Source: Atherix ibis (Eukaryota > Arthropoda > Insecta > Diptera > Athericidae). Taken from it: a DNA stretch of 64,000 bases. Below, in pieces: positions 12,153 through 21,181 of this stretch. A program made the translations under genes and the position numbers. A model generated the notes under the pieces. That model was not told the DNA's origin and made no database searches. It saw nothing but the letters and a program-made list of their open reading frames with translations. The DNA lies in the NCBI GenBank assembly GCA_958298945.1, contig CATQJD010000001.1, forward strand, positions 2,683,142 through 2,747,141, given 5' to 3'. Numbering within the stretch: position 1 is the first letter of the stretch; the number at the start of each line of letters is the position of its first letter.

Positions 12153-13570
12153 ATGTCTCTTCGAAGGATGGAAATTTCGGAGGACGACACGATAGTCCCG
12201 GACGGGGACCTCAAAATGTTCGGTGATCTTCTTTCCGAAAAGAAAAGATTGGGAACAGATATTACCGCGTTTATGGAGCAGGTTGGAATTTATTTCAACC
12301 TTCGAAATGAACTCGAGCAAGTGAGCTTCAAGACCTCAAACAAGAGGAAGAATGTCTCAGATAAAGAAGAATCTGTGACAGAGGTCATCAAGGTTCAATC
12401 AGGTTCACAGGACAAGACAATGAAGAAGGCAAAAAAGTTGAAGGCGCAACCTAGTGAGAGCAGCATAGTGAGTGAAAATAGATTTTATTTATTGGCAGAC
12501 GAGAGCGCTATGGTAAATAATACCAGCGCAAAAAGTCAAGAAGTAAACGACAAGAGATCTGGAGCAAGTGAAGCAAGGAAAGAACCCAGAGTACCTCCTA
12601 TAAATTGCTTTAAATTGAATGTCAGCCATTTCGTAAACGAAGTCAGACAAAGGAATGTTTTGAAAGGAACTATAAAAATTTCCAACGGCAAAAATGGACG
12701 CTCGACTATAAAACTAACGAGTATGGATGACCACAAGCTAGTTCTCCAACAATTTAGAGAAAGCAAAATCGAGGCTTTCTCATATCCCCCAAAAGAGGAG
12801 AGAAAAAATAGTCTACTATTACGCGGACTACATAGTGCAGTATCCGAAGAGGAGCTAAAGGAGGTGCTAGCGATCTTATATGGGAAAGATAATATCCATA
12901 ATATAATCCGATATAAAACGAAGGTTTCGGAAATGAAGAATATTCCTTCAAACTTGTTCCTGGTGCAGTTCAATCCAGGGTTTAACGTAGCTCAGCTTCG
13001 ACATCAGGAATATATTCTTCACCAACGGATTGGGTGGGAAAAACTACGAAGCAGTTTAAAAACTGTCAAAAGTTTGGCCATACTGCATCGAACTGCCTCA
13101 TGCATTATAAATGTGTGAAATGCAGTGAGAAGCATGGACCAAACGAGTGCAGACGCCTCGAAAAGGAGGAAAATACAGCGTTCTGCACAAACTGTAGAGA
13201 ATATGGGCATCCCGCTAGCTACAGGGGATGCAAATACTATAAGGAGCTTGTAGTCCGCTTGCGATCTAAAAAACAAGAAAAGCAAGTTGAAGCAAGAGCC
13301 AGGCGCGAACTAGCTATCCAATCTGTGAATAGATTTGTCACACCTAGAGTGACATTCGCGGATATTACAAAAGGAGCTTCAGCTGTGAAAAAGCACTCAG
13401 ATAGCAGACAAAACACGCTCCAGTCAGAGGAGCTATTTGGATGCAACCTACCGACACTACTGAAGAAAGTTAACAACTTCATGCCAACTTTGAACAGGAT
13501 GGTAACGCTGCAGGAAAGTGGATACGCCTACCTAATGTTTGTTAGTGAACTATGCGGACCGGAACCATAG
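12153..13570 (+). pseudogene. Non-LTR ORF1 (gag-like, CCHC zinc knuckles), frameshifted
   Basis: ORF1 proteins of Jockey-type elements bind the element RNA and help move it to its target. The chosen start, MSLRRMEISEDD at 12,153, is downstream of an in-frame Met at 12,054 that lies within the repeated UTR block. The first frame runs to 13,118 and contains a charged Lys/Glu-rich N-terminal part and an RRM-like stretch. The knuckles are in a second frame, shifted by -1, that is open from before 13,034 to 13,570. Loss of one A from the A-run at 13,039-13,043 would explain the shift; no canonical slippery heptamer is present in the zero frame. Knuckle 2 (CVKCSEKHGPNEC) and knuckle 3 (CTNCREYGH..GC) are complete. 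Knuckle 1 reads FKNCQKFGHTASNC, with Phe where the first Cys is expected. The end overlaps ORF2 by 19 nt. Confidence 0.85.
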
Positions 13571-16527
13571 GAAATTTGCCACCAGGGCTCTCAGGTAAGT
13601 TAGAAATTATTGCACTAAATGCATGCTCTCTTGTCGGTTACGATCGTAGAATCGAACTGAATAATTTCATAAACAATTGTGGTAATCATGTATATTTTAT
13701 TAATGAAACTAGGCTAAGGAAACAACATAATTTAAAGATACCAAATTTCTGTATTGTTAGAAATGATAATGTAAATGGCACAGCTATTATTATACCAGAG
13801 GGCATAAAATTTTTTAGAATATCTGATTTTAATTCGGAAAACATTTCCACAACTTGTATCAAAATACCTATAACGGCGAGGGGAACAAGCATGAACTTAA
13901 TATTTGTTTCAATTTATATTAGACCCTCTTGTCCGGTTCAGGAAATCTCTAATCTATTTGCCTTCCTCAACAACCTCCATTGTACGGACTGCGAGATCAT
14001 TGCGAGAGGTGATCTCAACTCCAGAAATACAATCTGGGGGGATACTATTAAAAATACTAGCGGCGTAGCAATCGAGAGATGGCTACATCAAAACAGTGGC
14101 ATTAACTACCTAGACATCCTCAGTCCATTCGAGCCTACACGGCCTAGTAGCGGATCAATTATAGATATGTTTATTGTATCCTCTAATATACACAATTTTT
14201 TAGGAGGTACCAGTATATTAAAAACTTCAATATACGACTCGGATCATTTCCCAGTCCATATTTGTTTCAACCTGACAGACCAAATTAGGTTTTGGTGCAA
14301 TAAGACCATTAATCAATTCGATTACAGAAACACTAATTGGAATTCCTTTAAAAAACAATTGGACAAGCACTTAAATAATATCGTTATCTCGTCAGAGATA
14401 AACTATTCCAACAAAGAACTGGATCATCTTATATTAAAATTCAACGGATCGGTGAAATGTGCTCTAGAAAAAACTATAGCAAGAAGAAAATCTTATAATA
14501 ACCAATATAGTAATCTGCCGAAAAGCATTTTGAAACTATTCAAAATAAGGCAAATTTGGAGAAAGGAACTGAACAAAATATTCCACACCAACTTCAGCAA
14601 AATTTCAGATGATTATAAGACACAGCTTTCAAAAATAAACTGCCTATCTACACTAATAAGGGAAAGGGTTAAAGTACATTTCGACGGTAAACTGAAACAA
14701 CTCTTACAAAAAATACAACCGGGACCCGATGTTTATCGCGAAATAAACAGAATTTCTGGGCGCAACCGTTCAAACCAAAGTATAATTTCTGATGAACTAA
14801 ATAATCCTATCCAGGGAGGAGCAGAGGATATAGCCAACGCATTTGGGAACTATTATCAAAAATTATACAGGTATGAGCTGCCCGATTCAAGACCGGAAAA
14901 TTCACACTCCGTTAGATCTGAATTGAACGCCTTCTACGATAACAATTCTAAATATCGTCAAACTATCTTTCATTGCCAAAATAAGTCCACTACGCCTCAA
15001 GGTAGTGGCACAATGCTCCTCACTTTTAGGGAATTATACCACCATATCAGGAACATGAACAACAAAAAATCATCTGGGCCGGATGATATTCCAAACTGTG
15101 TTATTAAAAAATTCACAGTGAACGCAATTAGGATTTTGTTAGTAATCTTTAATAATTGCTTAAATAACTTATACTTCCCGGATACATGGAAAATAGCCAA
15201 TATCATAAATATTCCAAAAACTAATATGAAAACCAGAATATCTCAACATAGACCAATTTCACTATTATCAAATGTTGGCAAAATTCTCGAATCATTCATG
15301 TACAACCGACTGTACATGCATGTGGAAGACAGAAATATAATCCCCGCGAACCAATTTGGTTTCAGGAAACAGCACTCAACAACCGATGCGTTGCTCAAAC
15401 TTCACTCAGATGTATCAGTAGCACTGAATAGTAAAGCTTCTACGCTGATATGCAGTTTAGACATTCAAAAGGCTTTTGACACGGTCTGGTGGGATGGTCT
15501 TCTATACAAACTCTTAAAAGCTGGCGTGGATAAAAACCTGCTACTTATCTACCGTTCTTTCTTTCAAAATCGAAATTTTAAAATACTATACGGAGAACAT
15601 AAATTTAGCGAATATAAAATACAAAGAGGTGTCCCTCAGGGTTCAGTCTCGGGCCCATTACTATACTCCATATTTATTTCTGACGCACCACAATCTAATA
15701 AATATCAAACTGTCTTTTATGCAGATGACACTCTCTTATACGCGCATAATCCTAATCCAAATTATGCAAAACTTACGATAGAAAGGGGGCTAAATATCCT
15801 GATAGATTATTATAAGACATGGGGAATCCACATAAATACCGAAAAAACTCAAGTATTATGTATAAGAAATTCTGTTCGCAGAGGGTTTAAGCGATCGGTC
15901 CGGAAAAGCCATGTAAATATCAGTATCAATAACACAGTTGTGAAAACTTCGAAAAAGCTCAAATACCTGGGTGTGAATTTCTCGGAGCTATTTAAATTTA
16001 ACACGCACGCAAATTTCACCATTCGTAAAGCGTGCTGGGCCTATCACAAAATAGCGTTCCTATTTAAAAAGAGACACGGCTTATCCACTCAAACGAAGCT
16101 GCTTTTATATAAGCAGTTAATAAGACCTATCCTCAGTTACGCCTTTCCCATCTGGTTCTCTATCTCAAGAACTCTCATTAATAAATTAGAAGCCTTGGAG
16201 AGGAGAATTCTCAGAACCTGCACGGGACTGTACAGAAGGGAAAACCAAAAGCACTATTCCAACAACGTTCTATATAAAACTTGTGGAGAAAAACCACTTC
16301 TACAATATATGTTACACCTGGCAGAAAAATACCTATCCAAAATAGGTAATCACCCAAATCGACTAATAAAGGATTCCGTAAATAAATACAAGTCCTCTCA
16401 GGTTACCCTACCTTACTGGTACCCATCTCCTCTAATGATAACTGACGAACGATACAAATCGCAATTTGTCCACAATTCTGGAAGAACTTTGTTCTACTCG
16501 AGCCAATCCCACATACACCTAGGCTAG
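13552..16527 (+). CDS. Non-LTR ORF2: endonuclease and reverse transcriptase
   Basis: The 991-residue protein nicks target DNA and copies the element RNA at the nick. An APE-type endonuclease occupies residues ~15-240: Asn and Glu motifs (LNAC at 22-25, NET at 51-53), GDLN at 153-156, IDMF near 204-207, SDH at 230-232. The reverse transcriptase spans ~505-770: SSGPDDIP at 507-514, LDIQKAFD at 636-643, GVPQGS at 693-698 and the catalytic FYADD at 722-726, then KYLGV of the thumb. The C-terminal part has no RNase H motifs, matching the Jockey group rather than the I group. Start ATG at 13,552 lies inside the end of ORF1, so translation probably depends on coupling or reinitiation. All catalytic residues seen are present. 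Confidence 0.95.
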   Translation: MRTGTIGNLPPGLSGKLEIIALNACSLVGYDRRIELNNFINNCGNHVYFINETRLRKQHNLKIPNFCIVRNDNVNGTAIIIPEGIKFFRISDFNSENISTTCIKIPITARGTSMNLIFVSIYIRPSCPVQEISNLFAFLNNLHCTDCEIIARGDLNSRNTIWGDTIKNTSGVAIERWLHQNSGINYLDILSPFEPTRPSSGSIIDMFIVSSNIHNFLGGTSILKTSIYDSDHFPVHICFNLTDQIRFWCNKTINQFDYRNTNWNSFKKQLDKHLNNIVISSEINYSNKELDHLILKFNGSVKCALEKTIARRKSYNNQYSNLPKSILKLFKIRQIWRKELNKIFHTNFSKISDDYKTQLSKINCLSTLIRERVKVHFDGKLKQLLQKIQPGPDVYREINRISGRNRSNQSIISDELNNPIQGGAEDIANAFGNYYQKLYRYELPDSRPENSHSVRSELNAFYDNNSKYRQTIFHCQNKSTTPQGSGTMLLTFRELYHHIRNMNNKKSSGPDDIPNCVIKKFTVNAIRILLVIFNNCLNNLYFPDTWKIANIINIPKTNMKTRISQHRPISLLSNVGKILESFMYNRLYMHVEDRNIIPANQFGFRKQHSTTDALLKLHSDVSVALNSKASTLICSLDIQKAFDTVWWDGLLYKLLKAGVDKNLLLIYRSFFQNRNFKILYGEHKFSEYKIQRGVPQGSVSGPLLYSIFISDAPQSNKYQTVFYADDTLLYAHNPNPNYAKLTIERGLNILIDYYKTWGIHINTEKTQVLCIRNSVRRGFKRSVRKSHVNISINNTVVKTSKKLKYLGVNFSELFKFNTHANFTIRKACWAYHKIAFLFKKRHGLSTQTKLLLYKQLIRPILSYAFPIWFSISRTLINKLEALERRILRTCTGLYRRENQKHYSNNVLYKTCGEKPLLQYMLHLAEKYLSKIGNHPNRLIKDSVNKYKSSQVTLPYWYPSPLMITDERYKSQFVHNSGRTLFYSSQSHIHLG

Positions 16528-16623
16528 AACAGCTGTGCCATAAGTGTATTGTGTAAGTTTAGTATAAATAGTAATAAGTGTTATATAGTTTTTAAGTTTT
16601 AGTTTTAATTCAATACCAAGTCT

Positions 16624-16654
16624 TATGCAGCTATAAGGTACGAATAGCTGCATA
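16624..16654 (+). other. Stem-loop in the non-LTR 3' UTR
   Basis: TATGCAGCTAT (16,624-16,634) pairs perfectly with ATAGCTGCATA (16,644-16,654) across a 9-nt loop. The second element copy has it unchanged at 24,278-24,308. In many non-LTR elements a 3' RNA structure is what the reverse transcriptase recognises; that role here is inferred. Confidence 0.6.
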
Positions 16655-16845
16655 CATATACCATAATATCAGGGAATAAAATAAAGATAATAATTAACGC
16701 GAAAGATAACGTGCATTATTGTACTATATTTAAGGAATTAGACCTAAGTAATAGTCTTAAGTTACACACAAAAAAAAATGTTATAATATACTTTCAGTTT
16801 TAGTAATTAAATATAAATAATGTAAATAATTTTGTCCCGATATTA

Positions 16846-16887
16846 AACTGAAATAAATTGAATTGAATTGAATCTTCTTTTTCAGTG
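16846..16887 (+). repeat. Non-LTR 3' tail and right target-site duplication
   Basis: The element ends in AATAAATTGAATTGAATTGAA, a short run of a 5-bp repeat, followed directly by TCTTCTTTTTCAGTG (16,873-16,887), identical to the left duplication. Non-poly(A) simple tails are known among non-LTR elements. Confidence 0.85.
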
Positions 16888-18730
16888 GTAAATTATTGAT
16901 CTGTAGAGCGATGTGTTTCAACTTGAGTAGTACTCCTGATGGATGCAGAAGATAAGTTAATTTGTTTATACTAACATAACAAATTGATTAATTTCAGAAT
17001 TTTTCGGCTTTCCATCACAAATTCACGCTGCTAGAGACAATCTGGGCAAAAGCTTACATAATGCACTCATCGTAACAATTCGCCTGTTTCCGTAAATATT
17101 TTAAAATATTACTCTTTCAAGTATTTAGCCTCAAGAGCAACGACGACTGCGAATTGACGACATAATGTAAGCGATTAATAGCATATGCATATGCTAAAAT
17201 CTGCATAGTGCATCTCTTAAATTTCTGCCTAATCTCAACGATTTCAGTTGATATCCGTGGATTTTTTTAAATATTTTTCATTGCAAAATAGTACCATAAT
17301 ATCAGCTGGACATCGGCTTTGATGAAAGCAGTATTTTGATAGAGTTGCTATGCAAAATTTGGTGTTGCATTAGCATTGACCGCTTCTGAAAATGTTCCAT
17401 CCAATTACATATCAATTTGTAGAAAGATCGTTTTGGTTATACACATATTTTTAACTAAAAAGGCTTTTAATCAAGTTGGTGTTGTAGGATAGAACATTTT
17501 CTTGGTTTGGTTAAAAATGGGTTGGGGGCAAATATCTGCGAAGAGTGATGTTTGTGGATATTTGCGGATGCCTGAAGTGAGCGGGAACGGATTTTCCGTG
17601 GATTTGAAAAAAAAAATTATATTTTTGCTTTGGTAAAATTCCAGTCACTCCTACATAAAAATAAAAAAAACAGATTTGATATGGAATCCTTTGCCACAGG
17701 TTACGTATTCGCTGAGCTTCATTTTTCATTATTGGAAATCATCTATTTGTCTTCCCGTAAAATGTTTCCGCCACCAACATGACATTATAGTTAAATTTGT
17801 TTATAAGAAACTTAGATGTTAACACCTGTTCTGAAGTTATTAAATGTACTGTTTGGTATTATGGCCGAGCACTATGTTTATGTTAGACATCATTATTCGG
17901 GAACACCACCAATTATCAATTGATGATAGATGACCAATTATCAATTGAGGACACTGCTCTTATAGCAAATATGCTAATATATCATCGTTCTATTTTATTG
18001 TACACATATATACGCATGTATGAACATAAATCGATCCACAATAGTAAAACTTAAAATCTGCGTTTAATTGAATATTCTATTTACTTTAGTATTTAACAAA
18101 TTAATCTAAAAAGAATTCCTAAAGTTTAAATTAGATAGTAAGTTATGCAGTTATTGAAGAAAAATAATAAAAATATAATTAATATTTTTTTAATTATAAA
18201 CGTATTTGCTGTTATTTGTATTGTTTAAAATAAGTAAAATACCATAGGTATACTAGACGTACATAGAACTTTAAAGAATAAATTCATTTTACGAAGTGAA
18301 TTTTCGTATTTAATTTCTAGATGACAATTTATTTAGAACAGAACAAATGTGTATGAATATATTTGAAGAAGAACATTTTCTTCCAGTAAATAGTTACAAT
18401 GATAATGCTTCCCTACTATAGAACTCAATAATAAATTTAATAAACATCGAGATCATCATGTTTGAAAACTAATTTTTTGACCAAGCCGAGACGAGACTAT
18501 CATACACATATTCGTTTTTATTTACATTATTTAGCTTCGTATTGAAATCACGTTGTAATTTATTAAAAACTCTAATTTGAACATGTTATTTTCAGAACTG
18601 GGCGCTGCGACATATTTTTTAGTTTTTTGTTTACGGGTGGACATGTTTCTATCTGCGAAATACCCAAAGAAGTCAATGAAATGCACAATTCTAAAAAAGA
18701 TTTTAGAGTGGGTTTTCCTTGAATATTTAG
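16888..18730. repeat. B-C-A modules, copy 2
   Basis: B (from 16,873), C (about 17,820-18,443) and A (from 18,444) follow the same order as 9972 onward, with scattered substitutions and small indels. The C copy carries CCAATTATCAATTG twice, about 30 bp apart (near 17,910-17,950), as do all C modules. A stops at 18,732, where mariner is inserted. Short minus-strand frames in B (for example 17,511-17,729) are not kept in other B copies and are not called as genes. Confidence 0.85.
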
Positions 18731-18732
18731 TA

Positions 18733-18761
18733 CGTAGGCTACTATATATATTTCTGGCCTA
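18733..18761. repeat. Mariner left terminal inverted repeat
   Basis: This 29-bp end is matched in inverse orientation at 19,998-20,026 with one mismatch at the fourth base (A here, G in the other end). It abuts the TA duplication directly. Confidence 0.93.
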
Positions 18762-18907
18762 GGCAACACTAAGTGTTGCCAGGTGCGATCTGACATTTCC
18801 ATTGGAAAGTTTGACATTTTTTAGCATAAACGTACTCAGAACGTTTTGACGTACGACTATCATTTGTGTTGTTTACAGTGACTTGAAAAAATCAATTTGG
18901 CAAAAAA

Positions 18908-19960
18908 ATGGAATTAACTCGTGAACATTTTCGTGCGATCATTTTTCACAACTTTCGACGTGGATTATCACGACAAGAGTGCATCGATGAACTTAAATCT
19001 TTGTATGGCTATGAAGCACCATCCTATAGCACTGTGAAAAACTGGTACAACGAATTCAATCGTGGCCGACGCTCGCTCAAAGACGAATTCCGTGAAGGTC
19101 GTCCAAAAACAGCCGTTGTTCCAGAAAACATCGATGCCGTACGTGAACTGATAATGCAAGACCGTCATGTGACATACCGTGAGATAGAGGCATGCCTAGG
19201 CATTTCTCCCACCAGCATACATTCGATATTGCATGAACACCTGGCCGTAAAAAAGGTTTGTTCTCGTTGGATCCCGCACAATTTGACAATCGCTCAAAAA
19301 AAGGCTCGTGTGGATTGGTGTAAAGAAATGCTGAAAAAATACGATCGCGGTGCTTCAAAAGACGTTTATAAGATCGTCACAGGTGACGAATCATGGATCT
19401 ATGCGTATGAGCCCGAAACAAAACAGCAATCGACCGTGTGGGTCTTCCAAGACGAGTCAAATCCAACGAAAGTTGTTCGTGGAAGAAGCACTTCGAAGCA
19501 AATGGTCGCTTGTTTCTTTGGCAAAACTGGTCATGTGGCGACTGTTCCGCTTGTGCAACGTAGGACGGTCAATTCTGAGTGGTACACCACCATTTGTTTG
19601 CCTGAAGTCTTCGGAGAAATTCGAAAAACGAACAAGAGAAGTCGAATCATTGTGCACCATGACAATGCGAGCTCTCACACATCGGCTCAAACCAGCGCCT
19701 TTTTGACCGGACAAAACGTCGAATTGATGGGTCATCCTCCGTACAGCCCTGACTTGGCACCCAATGACTTCTTTTTATTCCCACACATCAAGAAAAAAAT
19801 GCGTGGTCAACGATTTTCGTCGCCAGAAGATGCTGTTGAAGCATTCAAAAACCATGTTTTGGAGGTGTCTCAATCGGAGTGGAAAAAGTGCTTCGAAAAT
19901 TGGTTTGAGCGCATGCAAAAGTGTATAAATCTTGATGGAGAATATTTTGAAAAACAATAA
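18908..19960 (+). CDS. Mariner transposase (DD34D), intact
   Basis: The 350-residue enzyme cuts and rejoins its own transposon by a DDE-type mechanism. The N-terminal half (1-115) has the paired helix-turn-helix region that binds the inverted repeats. The WIPHNL linker is at 121-126. The catalytic aspartates are D160 (VTGDESW), D252 (HHDNASSH) and D287 (APNDFF), with exactly 34 residues between the last two. YSPDLAP at 279-285 is the family hallmark. The length matches the usual 340-355 residues, and there is no stop or frameshift. The start is the first ATG after the left end, with CAAAAAA just upstream. With good inverted repeats on both sides the element looks capable of mobility or only recently silenced. 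Subfamily is not assigned. Confidence 0.97.
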   Translation: MELTREHFRAIIFHNFRRGLSRQECIDELKSLYGYEAPSYSTVKNWYNEFNRGRRSLKDEFREGRPKTAVVPENIDAVRELIMQDRHVTYREIEACLGISPTSIHSILHEHLAVKKVCSRWIPHNLTIAQKKARVDWCKEMLKKYDRGASKDVYKIVTGDESWIYAYEPETKQQSTVWVFQDESNPTKVVRGRSTSKQMVACFFGKTGHVATVPLVQRRTVNSEWYTTICLPEVFGEIRKTNKRSRIIVHHDNASSHTSAQTSAFLTGQNVELMGHPPYSPDLAPNDFFLFPHIKKKMRGQRFSSPEDAVEAFKNHVLEVSQSEWKKCFENWFERMQKCINLDGEYFEKQ

Positions 19961-20069
19961 AACCTTTTTCGTTGATAAATATTCGCATTTTCATTATTAG
20001 GCCAGAAATATATATAGTAGCCCACGTATGAGTGTGATTACAAGCTTGAGATCCAATTATAACCAAATT

Positions 20070-21136
20070 TTTATGAAAAACAGTAGCTTTGTCCTTGGCT
20101 ATTTCTGTTGCTCCTCAATATATTTCACTTAAGCTTGCTTTTTTACCCAAATTCCTCCGACTTTCTTTTCAACCAAGGGTTCATCTTCAATCGTTGATCT
20201 AACCTTTATTCCTTCGCGGATGTATAGTTTGTTTTTGTGAGAGCTTTCTAGAAGAAAGTGATCAACTGCACATTTTAGTGGAAACATATGTTATGTACGT
20301 TAATACAAAGCAACTTTCACGCTTCATGAGAAACCAAGCAAACTGAGATAAGTTGAAATTTACGGTCACTAAGGCCATGGACTCTTTACCGTCTACGTTT
20401 TCCGTTAGCCAGGAAGCGAGAAATGTAGTTAGCATTCTCAGAGGTGCAGCTATTTAATCCATTCCGTTTTCGAATGGTATGTTTAGACATCGGCCGATTT
20501 GATATTCGCAAGAAATTGCTGTATTAAGACGCGAACGAAAACAGGCCCGAAAGAAATGTTCCCGTTTCTCCAGTACGACTAACCTCGAGTTGAGACAAAA
20601 CAGCCAAAATCAAGAAATTATTAAGACAAACCAAGCTTACAGATTGGAATGATTTTACTGCCAGCATTGATACCAGTTCATCCCCGAAGGATACGTGGAG
20701 AGGAATTAATCGGATTCTAAGTCGTCAAAAGAATAGAATTATTCTATCGATTCAGACTGAGAATTGGATTATAATCGACTTCCCTTCCATCTTTGAGGAC
20801 CTCGCAATAGCTTGGGCATCGTACTCTTCGAACAAACATCTCAGTGTTGTATGTCGTAGAGATAAGGAATCCTTCATAGAAAACTTCTCGCTAACTTCGT
20901 CTTCATCCATATGTAACTTGAACCAGCCAGTTTCTCTTGTACAGTTCAATTTTATTAACTCATTCAAGGGCACTACACCTGGCAGGGACAAGGTATCTTT
21001 CAAAATGATAAAAGAGGCTTCTTCGATATTCCATATTAAAATAGTCAACCTCTTTCATCATATACTCGAAACATCAATGTTTCCAAATATTTGTAAAGTT
21101 GTTACCGTTTCTATACCAAAATATAACAGCGCAATA
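20070..21136 (+). pseudogene. Module D: fossil fragment of a second non-LTR element (linker and start of reverse transcriptase)
   Basis: Translated by eye, 20,320-21,136 gives a broken frame like the region between endonuclease and reverse transcriptase. RPI-stop-YSQEIAVLRRERKQAR near 20,494-20,550 fits the usual RP.WW..EL...R...R motif with Trp changed to stop. Next comes a frame break near 20,650, then DTWRGINRILSRQ, then FINSFKGTTPGRDKVSFKMI (the K..pGpD block) and MFPNICKVVTVSIPK (the FP..WK.A.V.PI.K block). The fragment ends before the catalytic aspartates. It differs from the Jockey-like element in sequence and looks closer to R1/I-type elements; that placement is tentative. It directly follows a shortened A module. 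The first 250 bp give no recognisable coding. Confidence 0.75.
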
Positions 21137-21181
21137 TATAATATATATATTGTTAATATATGTTAATGTTAATATAACAAA
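21137..21181. other. 45-bp AT-rich filler at a duplication junction
   Basis: This stretch, made of TATA, TTAATA and TGTTAA-like steps, lies between the end of module D and the first base shared with the non-LTR element (21,182, matching 13,528). It has no counterpart at 27,510, where the duplicate D runs into other sequence. It looks like filler DNA made at end joining. Confidence 0.7.

Larger units (their letters stand above)
11926..16872 (+). mobile_element. Jockey-like non-LTR retrotransposon, near full length
   Basis: The element is 4,947 bp and is bounded by the exact 15-bp duplication TCTTCTTTTTCAGTG (11,911-11,925 and 16,873-16,887). The uninterrupted site in other A-B copies has a single copy of that string (9972-9986, 56,199-56,213). 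It has a 5' UTR with a repeated block, ORF1 with CCHC knuckles, ORF2 with endonuclease and reverse transcriptase and no RNase H, a 3' UTR with a stem-loop, and a tail of AATTG repeats rather than poly(A). The ORF1/ORF2 overlap, gag knuckles and missing RNase H fit the Jockey group. ORF2 is open, but ORF1 appears frameshifted, so this copy is probably not autonomous. Clade assignment is inferred from motifs. Confidence 0.92.
18733..20026 (+). mobile_element. Mariner transposon, complete, 1,294 bp
   Basis: The ends are 29-bp inverted repeats (18,733-18,761 and 19,998-20,026) that begin CGTAGGCTAC and CGTGGGCTAC and differ at one position. The TA target duplication is at 18,731-18,732 and 20,027-20,028. 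The insertion point is proved by empty sites in paralogous A modules, where TTAGTATGAGTGTG is continuous (26,397-26,410). Length, TA duplication and a single unbroken transposase are all normal for mariner. Since the duplicated A at 26.4 kb is empty, insertion postdates the tandem duplication unless a rare precise loss occurred. Confidence 0.97.

Noticed and set aside
12536..12973. 145-codon minus-strand frame opposite ORF1
   Set aside because: It is a shadow of the ORF1 coding strand; the composition mirrors Lys/Glu-rich codons on the other strand.
13034..13050. Programmed -1 ribosomal frameshift site in ORF1
   Set aside because: The zero-frame codons over the A-run do not form an X XXY YYZ heptamer; a one-base loss is simpler. 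Left open as a test in the findings.
19077..19358. Minus-strand and alternative-frame ORFs inside the mariner transposase
   Set aside because: Shadows of the intact transposase frame.
20752..21048. 98-codon minus-strand frame in module D
   Set aside because: The plus strand carries reverse transcriptase motifs over the same bases, so this is a shadow frame.
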